Shown: one piece after another, positions 27,001 to 42,000 of the stretch
Layout of the letters: each line of letters opens with the position of its first letter
How positions within the stretch are numbered: the stretch's first letter is position 1
Origin: Vanessa cardui
Lineage: Eukaryota; Arthropoda; Insecta; Lepidoptera; Nymphalidae
Length of the DNA: 64,000 nt
Assembly (NCBI RefSeq): GCF_905220365.1
Contig: NC_061131.1
Location: forward strand, 3,038,001-3,102,000
Reading direction: 5' to 3'
Translations under genes and position numbers: made by a program
The notes under the pieces: generated by a model
Seen by the model: only the letters and a program-made list of their open reading frames with translations
The model's database searches: none
What the model was told of the DNA's origin: nothing

Positions 27001-30000
27001 CATTACTGGGATAGCGGAAAATGTGCCGTAAAGGACACAAGGTATATCCATATGATAGATATCATTGAAATATATAAACAATAAGATAAATACGAAGAGA
27101 ATATTAATGAACACACACACAAATATACATAATAATATGCTATCCTTAATCTCAGCTTTATTTCCAAGCATATTAAAATAGTGTCTCGATTCAACTATTG
27201 AATTCAATTGTATCTGATTATTGTATTAGTCTGATGTCATTCGATAACCTATTCTGACGTTTAGGTTGGAATAATTTGGTTACATATTAAATAATAAATT
27301 TTCGTAAATTAATAATTAAAAATTAGGAGTTTTTATTATTTTGGTTTAAAATAACTTTGCTACATCTTAACCATTTCAATTTCTACGTAAATCAAGTCAT
27401 GCTAATCTTTAGTCCGTGACCTATTTTGATCTACGTTCAACGAGGACAAATATTTGTTCAATGGTGTGGAACTTTCTTATTTGTAGATAAAGATAGCATT
27501 CGTGGTAATATTCGAATTGTTTGAGTGTATGAAATGTTTACATTTCTAGCAAGATTACATTTAAACTCTTTAAAACTATTATATAACCTTAACTCATCGT
27601 ACTATCTTAAGGTATAGCCAGAAAAAACAGCGTGGTTTCTTTATAGTATTTCTTGCAAACAGACGAATTTAAGTCCTGTGTTTAAATTCGCGCGACAATC
27701 TACGGTTTAATACAAATTTGACGATTGCAACAATTGCCAGATATAAATATCTGAAGGTCGATTCTCGACCATGACGTTAACTAAATACAGGCTAGTCCCG
27801 TAATGATTATAGTCAATAATTAATTATTATTCTCTCTGATATTTAAACTATTTTAAAGGCATCCGTAGAAATGTGTTTGACTAAATGCATTGAATCGCGA
27901 AACTACCCGACAGGATTAAGCAACGTTCATGTTATACAGTACTTGACGAAGGTGGCTAGCATGAAGTTAAGCTAATTAGTGCGTTAGTGAAAAAAAGTAA
28001 GTTTACAAATTTAGCAAACGGACTTACTACTCGCATTGATTTTGTTTGAACATCAAAAATAGTATTGATTCCACGAGGATTTACTCAAAATATGTATGTA
28101 TATGCAAACATTTTTTATAACAGTTTTTACTTGTTTTACGATGTGTAAAGATTGAGATATCGAATAAACATACCTAATTGAATGCTCATTTAAAAATATA
28201 ACATTCTTCTAATAATAAACAATTTTGTATCACAGCTGTGTGTTGTGGTTTAGCTATTAATGGGCACATGCTGCCTTTGCTCATAATGAAGTATCAATAT
28301 CTGTAAGTTCCCCGACGTTCCAAAAACTCATCATAACACATGAAAGTCATCACAAGTCATAATAGGTAAATGATCAATTAATTATATCAATAACAAGCAA
28401 ATTATTATTTTAGATAAATGAAAATATTAAATGATGATATGTCCATGATAATTTCATCATTGACACTATTCCTGATTCGGCTCTATTTTTAGTTCCATTG
28501 TTGGCTACTTGTATACCATCTACGACTGGACAATGGTGTTAAGTCTATTATACAGAAAGGCAACCGCTTTGCATCTTAGTGCGTTTGAAGTAAGGATCAA
28601 AATAGGTGACCGTTTAAGTCTTGCCATGTCAAGATTCAGGCCTTCACGATGACAACGTGACAAATTTAAGGACAACAATTCTTTTTTATGACACAATTTT
28701 TATTTGAATTGCGCAAAAATTACGTGCAGTTTAATGAAATTTATTATTTATTGCTGTATAAAAAATAATTATTTATATTTTAAAGCGCTACAATTTCAAA
28801 ATCCTAAATTACTCAAGATAACTTCACAGAAATTAAAAACGGATTCATGCAACACAATATTAGCTATGCATGTAGCATTCTAAATAATAATAAAAAGTAT
28901 TGCAAGACGAAAGTGTATGCTACACATTTTCGAAATAAATCAAATTCTGTCGAATGAAATTTTTCGCTAGGTATCATTAAGCGTTAATAAGCTCAATATT
29001 TCTAGATTACTACAGTTATGGTAACAACACAATATCATTTTACCGTAACAGCGTACAATTATGTTGATAGCAGAGTCATTACTATTGATAGCTGTATAAA
29101 TCATAAGCGACAATTCAAATGTAAAAACATACGATTACCAGTCTTCAGCAATAAATATTTTGTTAACAAAGGACATATTCAATATGTGGGAACTTTTTAA
29201 GTGAAAAAAATTAGCTAAGAGTACAATGAACGACCGTAAACTTGACACAGTGCATACGAATGCATAATTAATAATTTAAATTGCTCCAAATCTAACAAGC
29301 TTATTTTCTAGGTCAGCGTTCGGGTCTAGGTCGGCATTTGAGAATCAATATCTAAGCAATAAAACAATTAATAAACATTATGAAATATTGTAAATACATA
29401 TGGTAATATTATTTATCAATATGACATCATTATTAATGTACTGCTACAATATTGTGTTCACCGGTTAACTATCATCAATGCTAATGGCGATTTCAGAGAA
29501 ATATGGTTCTTCATGATATCGTAAGATGTATTAGTAAAACAATACACAGAAGGCGAAAGTATTATAAGAATAATAAATAATCGGGAGATTTAGAAGGTAT
29601 TATAATGATCGTGTGAAACAAACGGAGATCGGCAAAAATAGAAAGCAACGGACGCAAGGTAAGATGTGTGTCGCGCACGCAGGTGGATCTGGGGGGAGGG
29701 AAAGCGTGTGAGGAGGACAAACGATAGCCGGAACCAAATTAGCGAATAAAGAAAAGGGACAGGTACGGTTGTTGGACGACTCTAGCATAGAACTTCTTGT
29801 TTTCCAAGAAACTAGAGAGACGTGTGGCCTCATTGGGGAACTTGTTCTAACTATTGCAATGTCACTATGGCAAACATGGTTTTTATATTTAAAAGTAGGT
29901 CGAACTACAATTTAAATATTGTAAGATTATTGATGAACCGTCATTAATCTGACTGATAAATGAATACGTCTGTCTATTTTAGTCAAATATAGGATAAGGA

Positions 30001-33000
30001 TACCGTAAGTTATTTAGAACCCAATTTCGTAATCCGGGGTTAACGCTTTTGCCTTAGTGACATTTGGCTGCAACCCGCACAGACGCCTCTTGCTCGACGT
30101 TGGACGTTCACTCGCCGCATTCCTCACTTGATAAATCTGTTACACCAACCGTATACACAGCGGTTTGTGTTTGTTGATCATCATTTGTTAAATCTTCAAC
30201 AAGTGAGCTTTATTAAATCTTCCGAATGAAGAACGTAAATTATCACCAAAATATTTGGACGATAGTGGTTGTTAAGACGTAAATGATTTATTTTTATTCG
30301 ATTAATTTTATAAGATCACAATGAAGAAGACCTAGCTAAATAATATGCAAGTGTAAATATCGTTTTAATTTAATGCCTTATTTATTTTTATTGTAGATTT
30401 ACTAATAATAAATACAGTAATAAACGCTGGCTTACTCCAGAAATATATTCACCAATGCGTAGCTCTTGTGTCTTGACCTCATTTCTTTTTAGATCGTATG
30501 CGAGCTTGTCGAGATTCATAAATAAACGTTAATTTGCTTTGTGATTTTTATAATACTCGTCTAGATTTAAAAAAAAAACGCAGGACATACCTACTTTGTA
30601 GTGAGTTTTATTGATTAGGACAATTCTAGTACAGTTAAATGTAAATCTTGAACTAATTTATGCCAATTAATGAATGCAAAATAATTCTCGTGTATTTCTC
30701 ATTACCATTAACAAATACCTTATATATATACACCAAGAGACTTGAACGTTTTAAATAATTCCACAATTCCAGTAGAATATTAATGAATTGTTTAAATAAC
30801 AAGTATATTATTATATGGAGAAAGACAAACTTCAAATTCTCTCAACCTAGACAATATAACTATTAGAAAATTGGCTAAGTTCCGAAACGAAATTATGTGA
30901 GATTAGAATAATTGAGGTACTGATAACCTAAATCTTCAGTCGGCATTTCGACCTTGTTTTCGTTTTCGTTCAGTAGTCGTCGTGGACCGTTTCGCTCATT
31001 GGAAGTCACCGATAAGTGATATAATACGCTATAAAAATAACGTAAATACAGACAAATAGTCGTGACTCATTATTTAATATAGTTTGAAATAAATCGACAT
31101 TGAAATCGTTGACTAAAAAGATATAAAGAAAACCGATTCTCTTTCGGAGATCACATATTTTTATCACAGATTCCTTGAAGATTTTACAAGATATCTTGTG
31201 ACCAAGATTTAGTCAACGTTACTATTAACAAATTGTAATACAATAGCACAAAAATTAAGTAATTTTAAAATGTTTAAGTCATCATTTTCAAACGCTGCCT
31301 CTTATTACACATAAGGTGTAATTATATTATGAAAGTAAATTGCAAAATGAATTATACATTTCTAAATCTAGTTTCATAATTTAATGACTGAGAATAGTAG
31401 AAATATGCAAAATAACGAAAAATTAGGCTAAACGAATAATTTTCAAATGTTAGATACCACAAACTTCAAAATGCAATAATATATTATTTTTCTAAACGTG
31501 ATAGTGTGAAATTTTCACGTGACGTACTGGATTCCTTAAACCCAATCAGGTGGAATGCATATAAAACGCATTATACACGTACATCTATAGCTGACTAAAC
31601 TTGTTTGGTTAGATCAAGTTACCGTTGTATTGACTTTGGGCGCGCTGTGAAATAGACGAGTTCTTAAAATTGTAGGACCTTAAATATTTGGGACCAAGTT
31701 GCTGTGATTTTATAAAGTATCAACAAAAGGTATGGCGTGATAGTTCGAATCTTTTACGTTGAAAAATCTATTTAAAACTTTGTTAATACTTTTATAATGT
31801 CATCATTTTATATACCTAGTCTAGACACAATTAAAAAAAACATATTTGATACGCTATTTTTGAACAGTCTAAGTATTTTATTAGTATAGCCTAACTGTGA
31901 ACGCGTTTCGTCCCACACGATGAAATATATTTTGTTATTAATTAAGTATTAGACGCTTTTGAAGAAAACATTTACTAAAGAAAGTGCAATTTTTGATCCT
32001 TTATCATCAAATGTCATCACTTCACACTACAAATAGTAATTACAAAATGTTTAATTATATTTAATTATGTAATTCGTGTAAGCATGACTACATTTTTTTC
32101 TGCAAGTAAAATCTACAATCCGAATGAAAACAAGGTTAAGGTTTTATTTTATTTTGTCAAATCACTGATTTAATAGCCAAGTCAAATAAAGCAATTTTTT
32201 TATTGGATGTCTATTAGCGTTGGTTTAATGCCATTATAACAATTAAGTGTTTTGTAATGGAATAAGTAAATAAATTAAAAAAGCTCGATTTATACTTAAT
32301 TATTTATTATTAATAATAATTAACATTACGCTTATTGTTCTATTTGCCTACTACTTCGAAAATGGGCATATTCAAAAGAGTCTTTTTTGTCTGAATTATT
32401 GTAATCCGTGAAGTACAGAAAATAGGTTTTATATAATCTAATCGTAGACGAACTTTTGGTAGTATTATATTTAACAATGTATTCGGCAGTGATTTTCAAG
32501 TGTGCATAAACAAGAATCATTGTTTTTCAGTTATATTTAATGTAATTTGTTTGGAAAAAGATCATCACAAGGAGTTTAAGTCACGTTGTTCTCTCCGCAC
32601 CGAATGGTAACGGAATAATTCCTACTTTGTATAACTATATAAACATCTAATAAACAAAGCAGATTTAATTTAAATAACCTTCCCAAAAATAAATTAACAA
32701 ATAGGACGAAACTAAATCGTCTGTTCGTATTGTTACAAAAAAAAATGTAATCGGTCGTTTTTACTGCCAACATTCGAAATGGCGCTTAAACATTAAACGA
32801 CAAGTGTCTACACGACGCTTTTCGACATCGGATACACTATCCAGCTTCCCAGACGGGAATAGTCACATCCCTGGCCTGGCTGCTGTCCATATTTTAAAAC
32901 GTTTCCAAATGCCATAACTCCATTTAATCTTTCTACGAATCTCAATCTTGACTGGTCGTATTTAGGTCGACATTGCTTTAAATTAGTCTTCACGAACGTC

Positions 33001-36000
33001 ATGAGTGATCGCGAGGGACGGATATAAGCCGCGTCTGCGCCGGCCCTTACGTAATTTTTAGTTGATGATGAACTCAATACGTCATCGTAACGCTTCCGTA
33101 TGACGGATGGTAGATTTTGAATCAACCTATTATTGTAAAACAGTATATCAAAGGGTACAAGGTTAAACTGACCTTGTAATGGATTCGAATACGAGTGCAA
33201 GAGAGCAGGCGAAAAGCCGTGAGATAATTTTTAGGCTTGCAACTTTCACATTAACTTTCTTAGATTTTACATTGTTTGTTTCATAGACTTAATTTCCTTT
33301 TGTTGTTATTTTGAAAGTTGCATTAATGATGTAATTACTTCAAATATTGCTTTAAATCTTTGACAAATGACAACAATACATCTTCATCAGCTTAATGTCT
33401 CTCATCACAAGAATTGAATTGTGAATTAAATAATGTATATCCATTACCTTCGAATTCCTCTACGACACTAGTTAAGATACATTCTAGTTCATCATCTTAA
33501 CCTTCAAAAGTTATCACTTATTATATCAATATACTATCAGCTGATAAAAGAATAGTCATTTTATAAGGTAACATTTTGGTAGTTATATTTTTAACATCTT
33601 CATGTTATTAGAATATTATCGATCAATAAATTTAATAGAGAATTTCGTTAATATAACATTGAAGGTTTGTTTAGTTTCCAAAATCTGTTCAATCAACAGG
33701 ATACGAGAATGATAAATAAATGTATAGATAAATGACATCATTCCGCCCCGAACGGAAGGCATACCGTGATTTTATTTTTAAACGTAACCAGCTAAACTGC
33801 CAATATAGTCTATTTCAATGAAATAATTATAACAACGACGAAAAAAAAAGGTTATAATGATAATGATTAATTATGAAATACATACGAATAATGAATTAAA
33901 TCTAAAAATCAAGTTTCGATTACTTATTTCATATTCTTGGTGTAGCCTATCACGTTTATACTGTAACTGTGATATACTAGACCAAGCAATAGCATATTCA
34001 AAACTCTAAATTATGAAGTAGAATGTCATTGGTATATAGATTTCAAGTAAATTATAATAAGCAATTTAAATACAGATCTGAGCCTTACAAGCATAAAATA
34101 ATAATACAAGCGCCTATTTTACCTAGAATAACAGTCACATACGAAACCTATAATAATAATATTTTTAACACAAGCCTCAAATATATTAATTAGAAAAGTT
34201 AAACTACGTTCATTTATATCACTTACTCCACTTTTACCTTACGCAATATTACGTGTCGATAACCATGAAATTTTTAAACGGCAATTTCATAGTTTCATAA
34301 CACCATTAGCACGATACTGCATGATACTGAACATTTTCGCCAGCGTTTCGTGTTACACGTGCTAATTCCATTAGGAAGGCTAACTCATTTTACACCTAGT
34401 TTCATATTTATGGCGACTGATGTTGCATCGTGCTTTTCACGTGACAATTTCTCACCTAATATTGAAATTATTAGTAATATAAAATTTCATCAGAGTAAAT
34501 GTTTAGGTACTTATTTAGCCAATGTTTTGAGTATAAAAAATGTCATCAGTCAAGTGTTCTTTACTACTACAAGAACAAAAGATTTGAAAGAATTTTGAGA
34601 CAGTCGCCTATTTGAGTCCAGATCTGCCTGGATGTATTTTTTGCTATTGGGTAATAAGATATTATATATATATGGGTGATGGTGACTAATTACCATGAGG
34701 TGGCTTATTGGGCCATCCACCTAACCATACTTTAAAATAACATTAGTGATTTCTTCAAAAATCTAATTATTACTTTCAAATAAGTCTGTTCTTGGTCATC
34801 CATATATAGTGATAGTCAGTGATTTAATATTTTGCGTGGGTCTGGCCGTTCACCCTACGGCCTGACTAATTTAAGTGCTTTTGGACCTATTCCAAACTTA
34901 GCCGTGGTCACAATACCGGTTTCGTTTAAATAATTTAAATTTACCATAAAAGTTATACAGTTGTATGATGTTAATCTTTTGAAAATCAAGTTTTAAGCAT
35001 TTTTTTTAAAAATTAACGAAATATTTATCTTTTGACTTATTTCGAACAATCATTCTATTGAATTGACAGTTATACTGAAACATAGAATTTATATATCAAA
35101 AGTAAGATCCAATGAGAACACTACAAAAGATCAGAGAACGCTCAACTGCAGTTTCTTTTCAGAACATTACACGACATATTATAGTTTATATAATAATGTC
35201 AGATTTACGTTAAGCTTGGCAATAAAACATTATCATACACGTGTATTAACAAATATTCGTCCCGATAACAGCAGAAAAACTGAAACAATGTGCCATAAGT
35301 GAAACAACGATTTGTAGCCGATAGCGTTATCGATGAGGATTCCATAAATTTTTCGTCTAACTACGACCAAGATCTGAAAACGATAATTAGCAATTGTTAC
35401 ACAGAAAGTGTTTCTTTTGCAAATCCAAGTATTGATAAAATAAGTCAAGCTTTGAAAGGTTTTTTCTAAAGTTAGCATAGATTTGGTATTTGAAAGTAAA
35501 AAGCCAGATGATGAATTAGAAACATACACGTCATTTTATATGTTTCCTTCTGTTAATTTATTTATGCTAGCGAGTTTCATGGCTCACGTCGAATTTGAAA
35601 TACTGTGACCCATATAAATCTTACATAAGCAAAGAAAACGTAACTGTGAAAATAGATTTCCTACTACTGTATATACTTTTTATTACGCTACCAAATACTA
35701 AAAATTATCTTTTTATTTATCTTAAATGAAAAGTTGATAAGAATTGTTATTTATTTTAGTTTTGGAGTTGTGGAATATCTATTTTATCATTTCATACGAT
35801 TTTTGAGTATTTATGTATATATGTCTAAAATTAAATAAAAACATAATCCTTTTTCTTGGCCAGCATTAAGACAGTAACAGGTCGGTATTTTATTCATAAT
35901 TATGTAAAAACCATATTTCTTAAGCAATGTTGCATTAAAATAATAGAAGTTGTAATAAAATAATAAGTAAATAGAAACGTAATCGTGTAAGCTGAAGGTG

Positions 36001-39000
36001 CACATCGGCCTTGTACGGTGAGGCATGATAAAAAAATATCTCACAGCAATTTAGCTTTTAAGTACCCGGTATAAAAACTACGGCTAAATATACCACAATG
36101 GCAGACTGTACCTACCGGAGATTCATCATTGAGTTGTCACGTTGATCTTATCTGATAAAGGCTACAAGGTTAAGTGTACGGAGATGTTCAATTAGATCGA
36201 ACTGAAAATCAAGTCTTCAACAAACATCGAAGAGTAACCAAAGATATACTTAAAATGGAATAAGTATAAATAAAATAAGTCTTATTTGAAAAACACGTAC
36301 CTTTCGAGAAGATTAACGATTATAACGAAAATAAGTGGAACAGCAATTACCTGAACAAAAATATACAATTATCAATCAAGATGAAGATTTGAAAAAAGTT
36401 TTTTTAAGTATATGTTTACAATCTTTATTTTTGGAGACTTATTAACCGACTAATTAATCGATTTAACGAATCGATCTCGAATGAAATTGCCAAAATATCG
36501 AATTTTCGTGATCTCGTTGATAAATCGAAAAAAAGATATAAGTACTTGGTCAAGGCAATTCAAAAACAGGTGAGTTTAAGGTGAAGGCCAGTCGCTAGAA
36601 AGTGTAAGAGAAGAAAGTGCCTGTACGCAAAAACACGTCCGTCCGCTATCGATCGGAATTTATGCAGCCAGACGCGGGATACCATAAACAAAATAACTTG
36701 AAACTTTTTATCTGCGCGTTGAACATTTACTGTTAAAACAGATACTGCAAAATCCCTTTAATGGTAACATTTTGTGGGCAGCTTACAATGAAATGATTCA
36801 CCATTCTATATGGAGAATTATATTGATAGGATATATTTTTCCATATGTTGAAAGGATGCAATGAATATGAATAAGGCCGAATTTGATGGTATATGGTTTA
36901 CATAGGCTACTTTTGTGTGTGTGTCTAATAAATCTCATGTTTAATATGCAATGTATTCGAAATTATAAATTCGAGGATGAAGATAATTTAAGGTGAGGTA
37001 AATTAAAAAAATTAAGTGAATAACGAAATTGATTACGCTGATGCTAGAGTTGGTTCCGCTAGAGCAGTAAAAAGCGAATGGGATAATGTTGCAATAATTT
37101 AACTACGTTAATAATATGCTAATTAAATTAACCTCATCTGAATTTCAACAAAAGATGAGATTCGGGAAAATGAAGCTTTATATAAAACGTTTATTGAGGC
37201 AATTAAGATGTTATCAAGCTTTTAATATTTTCGAGTATTTTTCCATCCTACTGAAAATATAATTATAGATGCGTCGAGATAAATATCTGAAACGAATATA
37301 AACAAATAACATTCGATTAAAAACGCCGTTGAAATATATCGGTGCCGGGAAAAATATAGCAGATATTATATTTTTTTTTGCGTCAAGGAGACATTTCTAA
37401 TACTTAAACTCAAATAACTTTATTCAATGTAGAAGCATTACACTTTCCCATTTGTGGTCAAATTAAACAGTACCACCGGTTTGGAAAAATAAACACCCTG
37501 ACCTGATAAGAATCGGCGAAAGAAACTCAGCGGGTCTTTTTTTGTCAAATTAATTAAAAACATATTGTATATGAATAGAAACAGCATTCCCAAAAATATG
37601 AAATCGATCCTTCCTTATTGTACTAACCAAAATCAAAAATTGTAGGTACTATCACATAGATTTTAAATCGTTTCGTGTGCTTTACAGTTCAATTAGTTGT
37701 TCACGATTATTACATTAGCACGTTGACTTCGTCACCCGCTGTACCAATTGGCAAGCGCCAGAGCGGAGATCGTAACAAAAATATCTTTTACTATTTTTAA
37801 TAAAAAAAATTGAATAAGAAAATTCTTCGAACTTTTGAGTCATAATACTAAAAAATCTTGTCATATTTTTAATATGACGATATGTCTAGTTACATTTTGC
37901 GACCCCATTTGCTATCCTAATGTGGTAAATCATTAAGTCATGGACATTTCATGTCCATAATCTAGTTGGGCAAGTCTAGAGTATAAATTTTTGTATCCCG
38001 ATTCACAGTTCTGGATTCTGGAAGTCGATTCTTGATTCTGGCACTAGACAGCACGTAATAAAGAATTAGATAGTGTTACAGAGCAAGTTTTAGGAATAGA
38101 GAATCATGCCTGAGTATCGAAAGAAAATAGGTCAGAAGCATTTCATAAAGTTAATCACAGTAAATCCTTACAGGATTCAAATTTTTCTAGTACGGAATTT
38201 ATTAAACATTTTGATTAAGAAAAAAACAAATGAGTTCATAAAATGTATTATATAATTACAACAGATGATTAGAAAGAGTTTCATTTTAACCGACCTCCTC
38301 AGGCCCTTTATAGGAAAGAATAAACCAGCATGTGCAACAATTATATAAAGGTTTAATCATCATAAGGGTACTCTAGTAAGAGAATAAAATTAACACATTT
38401 TCTTTGAAAAAAGGGTATTCGGTATGTAATTTATTGCTCTAGAAATCTTATATACTAAAGTGGTAAAAGCCAATAAGGTATGTACATAAAAATAATTATA
38501 TTATTAAAAGAAGTAAAAAGATCGTTTAAAGATTTTGTTTTCCTTTTTTTGTTTAATTTGACGAATTCGTCATAGTAAATAACAATATTAATAGGATAGT
38601 TCTCTTTACATAAATTTAAGTCCATTAAGCAATGTGACTAACGAAAGTGCTTCCATAATAGAAGTGGGCGGGGCGTGGGATAGTAGTTTTAGAGGTATTT
38701 AATGTGGGTGCACAAGGACAGAACCCACACAATGGACCTTACACAAACCTCGAAACGCTTGTCTTTGATCATTCACATCTATCACTCTATGATGACGATA
38801 TTTATGATTATTCTTTTGTGATATATTTCCCGAAAGCCAAGACGATCTAGTGGTTAGAACGCGTGCATTTTAACCGATGATTTCAGGTTGAAACCCAGCT
38901 GCAAGCATAACTGAATTTGTGTTTATAATTCATCGTGCTTGGCGGTAAAGGATCACATCGTAATCACCTTCATGTGTCACTTCAATGAAATTATGTCACA

Positions 39001-42000
39001 TATGCATCCACCAAGTGGCGTGGCTCTAACTCTAAAAAAGACCTTCTGAAATGGAAACTTGACCCTAGTGCAGTTGGGATGATCTTAGTGTAGTGGGTCA
39101 TTCACAAGCTGTGACAATAAATATATGTACGAACGTTTTAAGAGAGATATATAAAGGGCATTCTAAAAATCCATAGCCTTTAACTGAAAGCAACGTTAGT
39201 CACCTCATCCGGTATGAAAAACTAAACTACTGAACTTACTAGTATGAGTCATATCGATACACTCAGTGGTTTTATCTTGATTGACACACAATCAAAATAA
39301 TACAATCCACAAAAAAATAATCAGTACTAGTAGTAGTATACTTCTGACAGTTATTCTCGGAAGAATCTACGTACCCATTATATACTACTACGTAGTACAT
39401 ATTTAATTATTCATATTTAAAACTTCAAGATTGCTTCTAAGATTCTATCACAATAAACTATGGTTTTATTTAGATTTCGACCTTTTCTAAAACATTAACC
39501 ATCGTGTGGAGTAACGCGAGCTATTTAAACCTATTTTGAGGCCAGATTTTGGTCTAACTCTTAATAAACTGTTAAATTGAATATTATGATGTTTCTGTAC
39601 ATTATTATCAGAAACATATGCATAGATTTTTGTTGTTATTTAATAAAACAATTTCATAAATTTTAGACCAGACCGTGAATGTCTGATAGCTGTGATATCA
39701 TCGGTCAAAGACCCAATGTATCCGTTGCAGTTGATTATATAATATTACTTCGAATTCATTTTGTGTTTGATTATTTATTTATACGAAAAATGCTTTGGGG
39801 CATGATTACATCCATTGATGACGATTCTTAAATCCCTTAACGTTTTTACTTGGTGTTAGGACTTTTTATAAGCCGGTAGGTATAAGGAGGTACGAACCAC
39901 TAATCATATTCTACCGCCAATCAAAATGTTTCAGCTGGAAATTTGAATGAGCCAGTGTAATTAAAGGCACAAGGGCCATAATATTTCTATTTCCAAATTT
40001 GTTGACGTATTGGTTATGTAAGAATTTATTAAGGCACCAGTGTCTAAACAAGCAGTGGTACCGATGCCACAAAAAATAAAATAAACCAAAAAGTATAGCT
40101 CAATGTCAACTTAATATTTTAAAGTATTATTAACAATATAATTTTATTGGTGAAGTATTTTATTTAGTTTTTGAATCTGTATCTTAGGTTCTTTTAAGTT
40201 TTGTTGAGTTATCGTTAAATGTTTCACGGACATTAATAGCATAGAGTTTGGTGCCATGAAAATGTTTAAACTACAAATACGACTGTGTCATAAATTGGGT
40301 CAGGCTAACCGGCCAATTATTATTGTTTACCGAACACCTGCCACGTATAATTAGTAACTCGCGTAACACGCTGAAATGTTATGTATGTTACAGCATCTCT
40401 CGACTTGATTCATTGTTTGACGGACTAGCACTGACCGAGTCCGGGAATCAACGTCGATGACGTAAATAATAACTGAAATAATTACGTTAATACAAATTCA
40501 AATAAATTTGTCTTTATTCATATTATAATGATAGCAAAGTCACTTTTTTAATTTTTGTGAAAATAATTTAGTTTTCAAAAATAGAACACATTTTACATGT
40601 AACCGATCCGAGGGTATAACAAAAGCATTATATTCTTTGATACGTCACGATTCGTTTCCAACTGAAATTTCAACACCGATCTTTTTGGGCGTTTCTTTAA
40701 CATATCAGTCGGCTAGTTTAAATCACGCTGCAGAAATTGTATGGATCTAATGTTATAACATAAAATGAGCAATTCTTGCACGGATATTTGTTTACAAATT
40801 TATTTTATGCATCACGAAAAATGTTCTAATTATTTGACTCAGATTTTGGTTTTAGTCGGTTGATTCATTAATTTTAAGGTTATTGTTATAATGTTTATTA
40901 TTATGTATTAATCATAAATCACCCAGCTTTATCCATCAATCGCTACTATAAGATCAGAATCGTCCAAAATCGTTCCACGACTGTCTTATTTGCGAGCTAA
41001 ATGTTAAGTATCTGTACTATCTAGACAATATAACTAATTTTATTTTCAGTAATCAGACCGTCAGGCTAAGCGTCCATAAAACAAGGACAAACGTTTGTCC
41101 ACTAAACTAAAATAAAATTACCATACCAAAGTATTTGTTCATACATTGTAAGTCTGTTCTCGTAGCCATCGGGGGCATAGAAAGTGTCATCTTGACAAAA
41201 GCGAAAAATGACCATAGATATGTAGGTGTGGATTTGCATTATAAATAATGTAACGTTTGCTTTCAAAACTGTCTAGTTCGTAGGCTTTGATATTAGCCGG
41301 ATCTTCTACTTTGAGATTCTTGATTTGCATTGACCATCATATTTTATTACATATACAGTAGCCACTTCTTTGATATATTCACATTTCCATTTCTCAAACA
41401 ATTTTTGATCTTTCGACTTCTGGCAACCCATTCAGCGACGTCTGTACGGAACGAGTACGTAGAAAACTCAGTCACTGTGATCGTTGCTTATCATTGACTA
41501 AACAATCATTATTAAAGAAAGGCGGTGTCTCCATCATTTAAATTAAATTTAAATTAAAAACATGCTTTTTATTCAAGATATTATTTATTACTCTGATTAA
41601 CTTTTTATCATAAAAGGTTTCCTAATGATTTGCACATGTAACACATGTGCATATATTAAGTCCACGCAAACGTCACGAACAGCATCCCACTGATTTCTGT
41701 TGATATTATTACACTAGAACTGAATATTTTTTTATAGAAAATAATTGATAAAATATTAAGTGCGGAGTTTTTCCACGAGTAAATATAGAAACTCATTTGA
41801 GTTAATTAATTTTACACGTGTTGTAACTATTGATTCGAATACTTTGTTTAGTTTTCATTTTACTGATTATAATTAAATATTATTTTAAAATATATTGAGA
41901 TTTATGCATATGACTAAAGGAGGTTTACTATATACAAGTAATATAAAAAATCAAGGCGCCAGACCGAATAGATACTATAAACGTTTCAATATTAAGATAC

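Noticed and set aside
29600..29833. Pro/Cys-containing 77-codon ORF in the intron
   Set aside because: No splice context, no recognised domain; it arises from a G+A-rich patch on the opposite strand.
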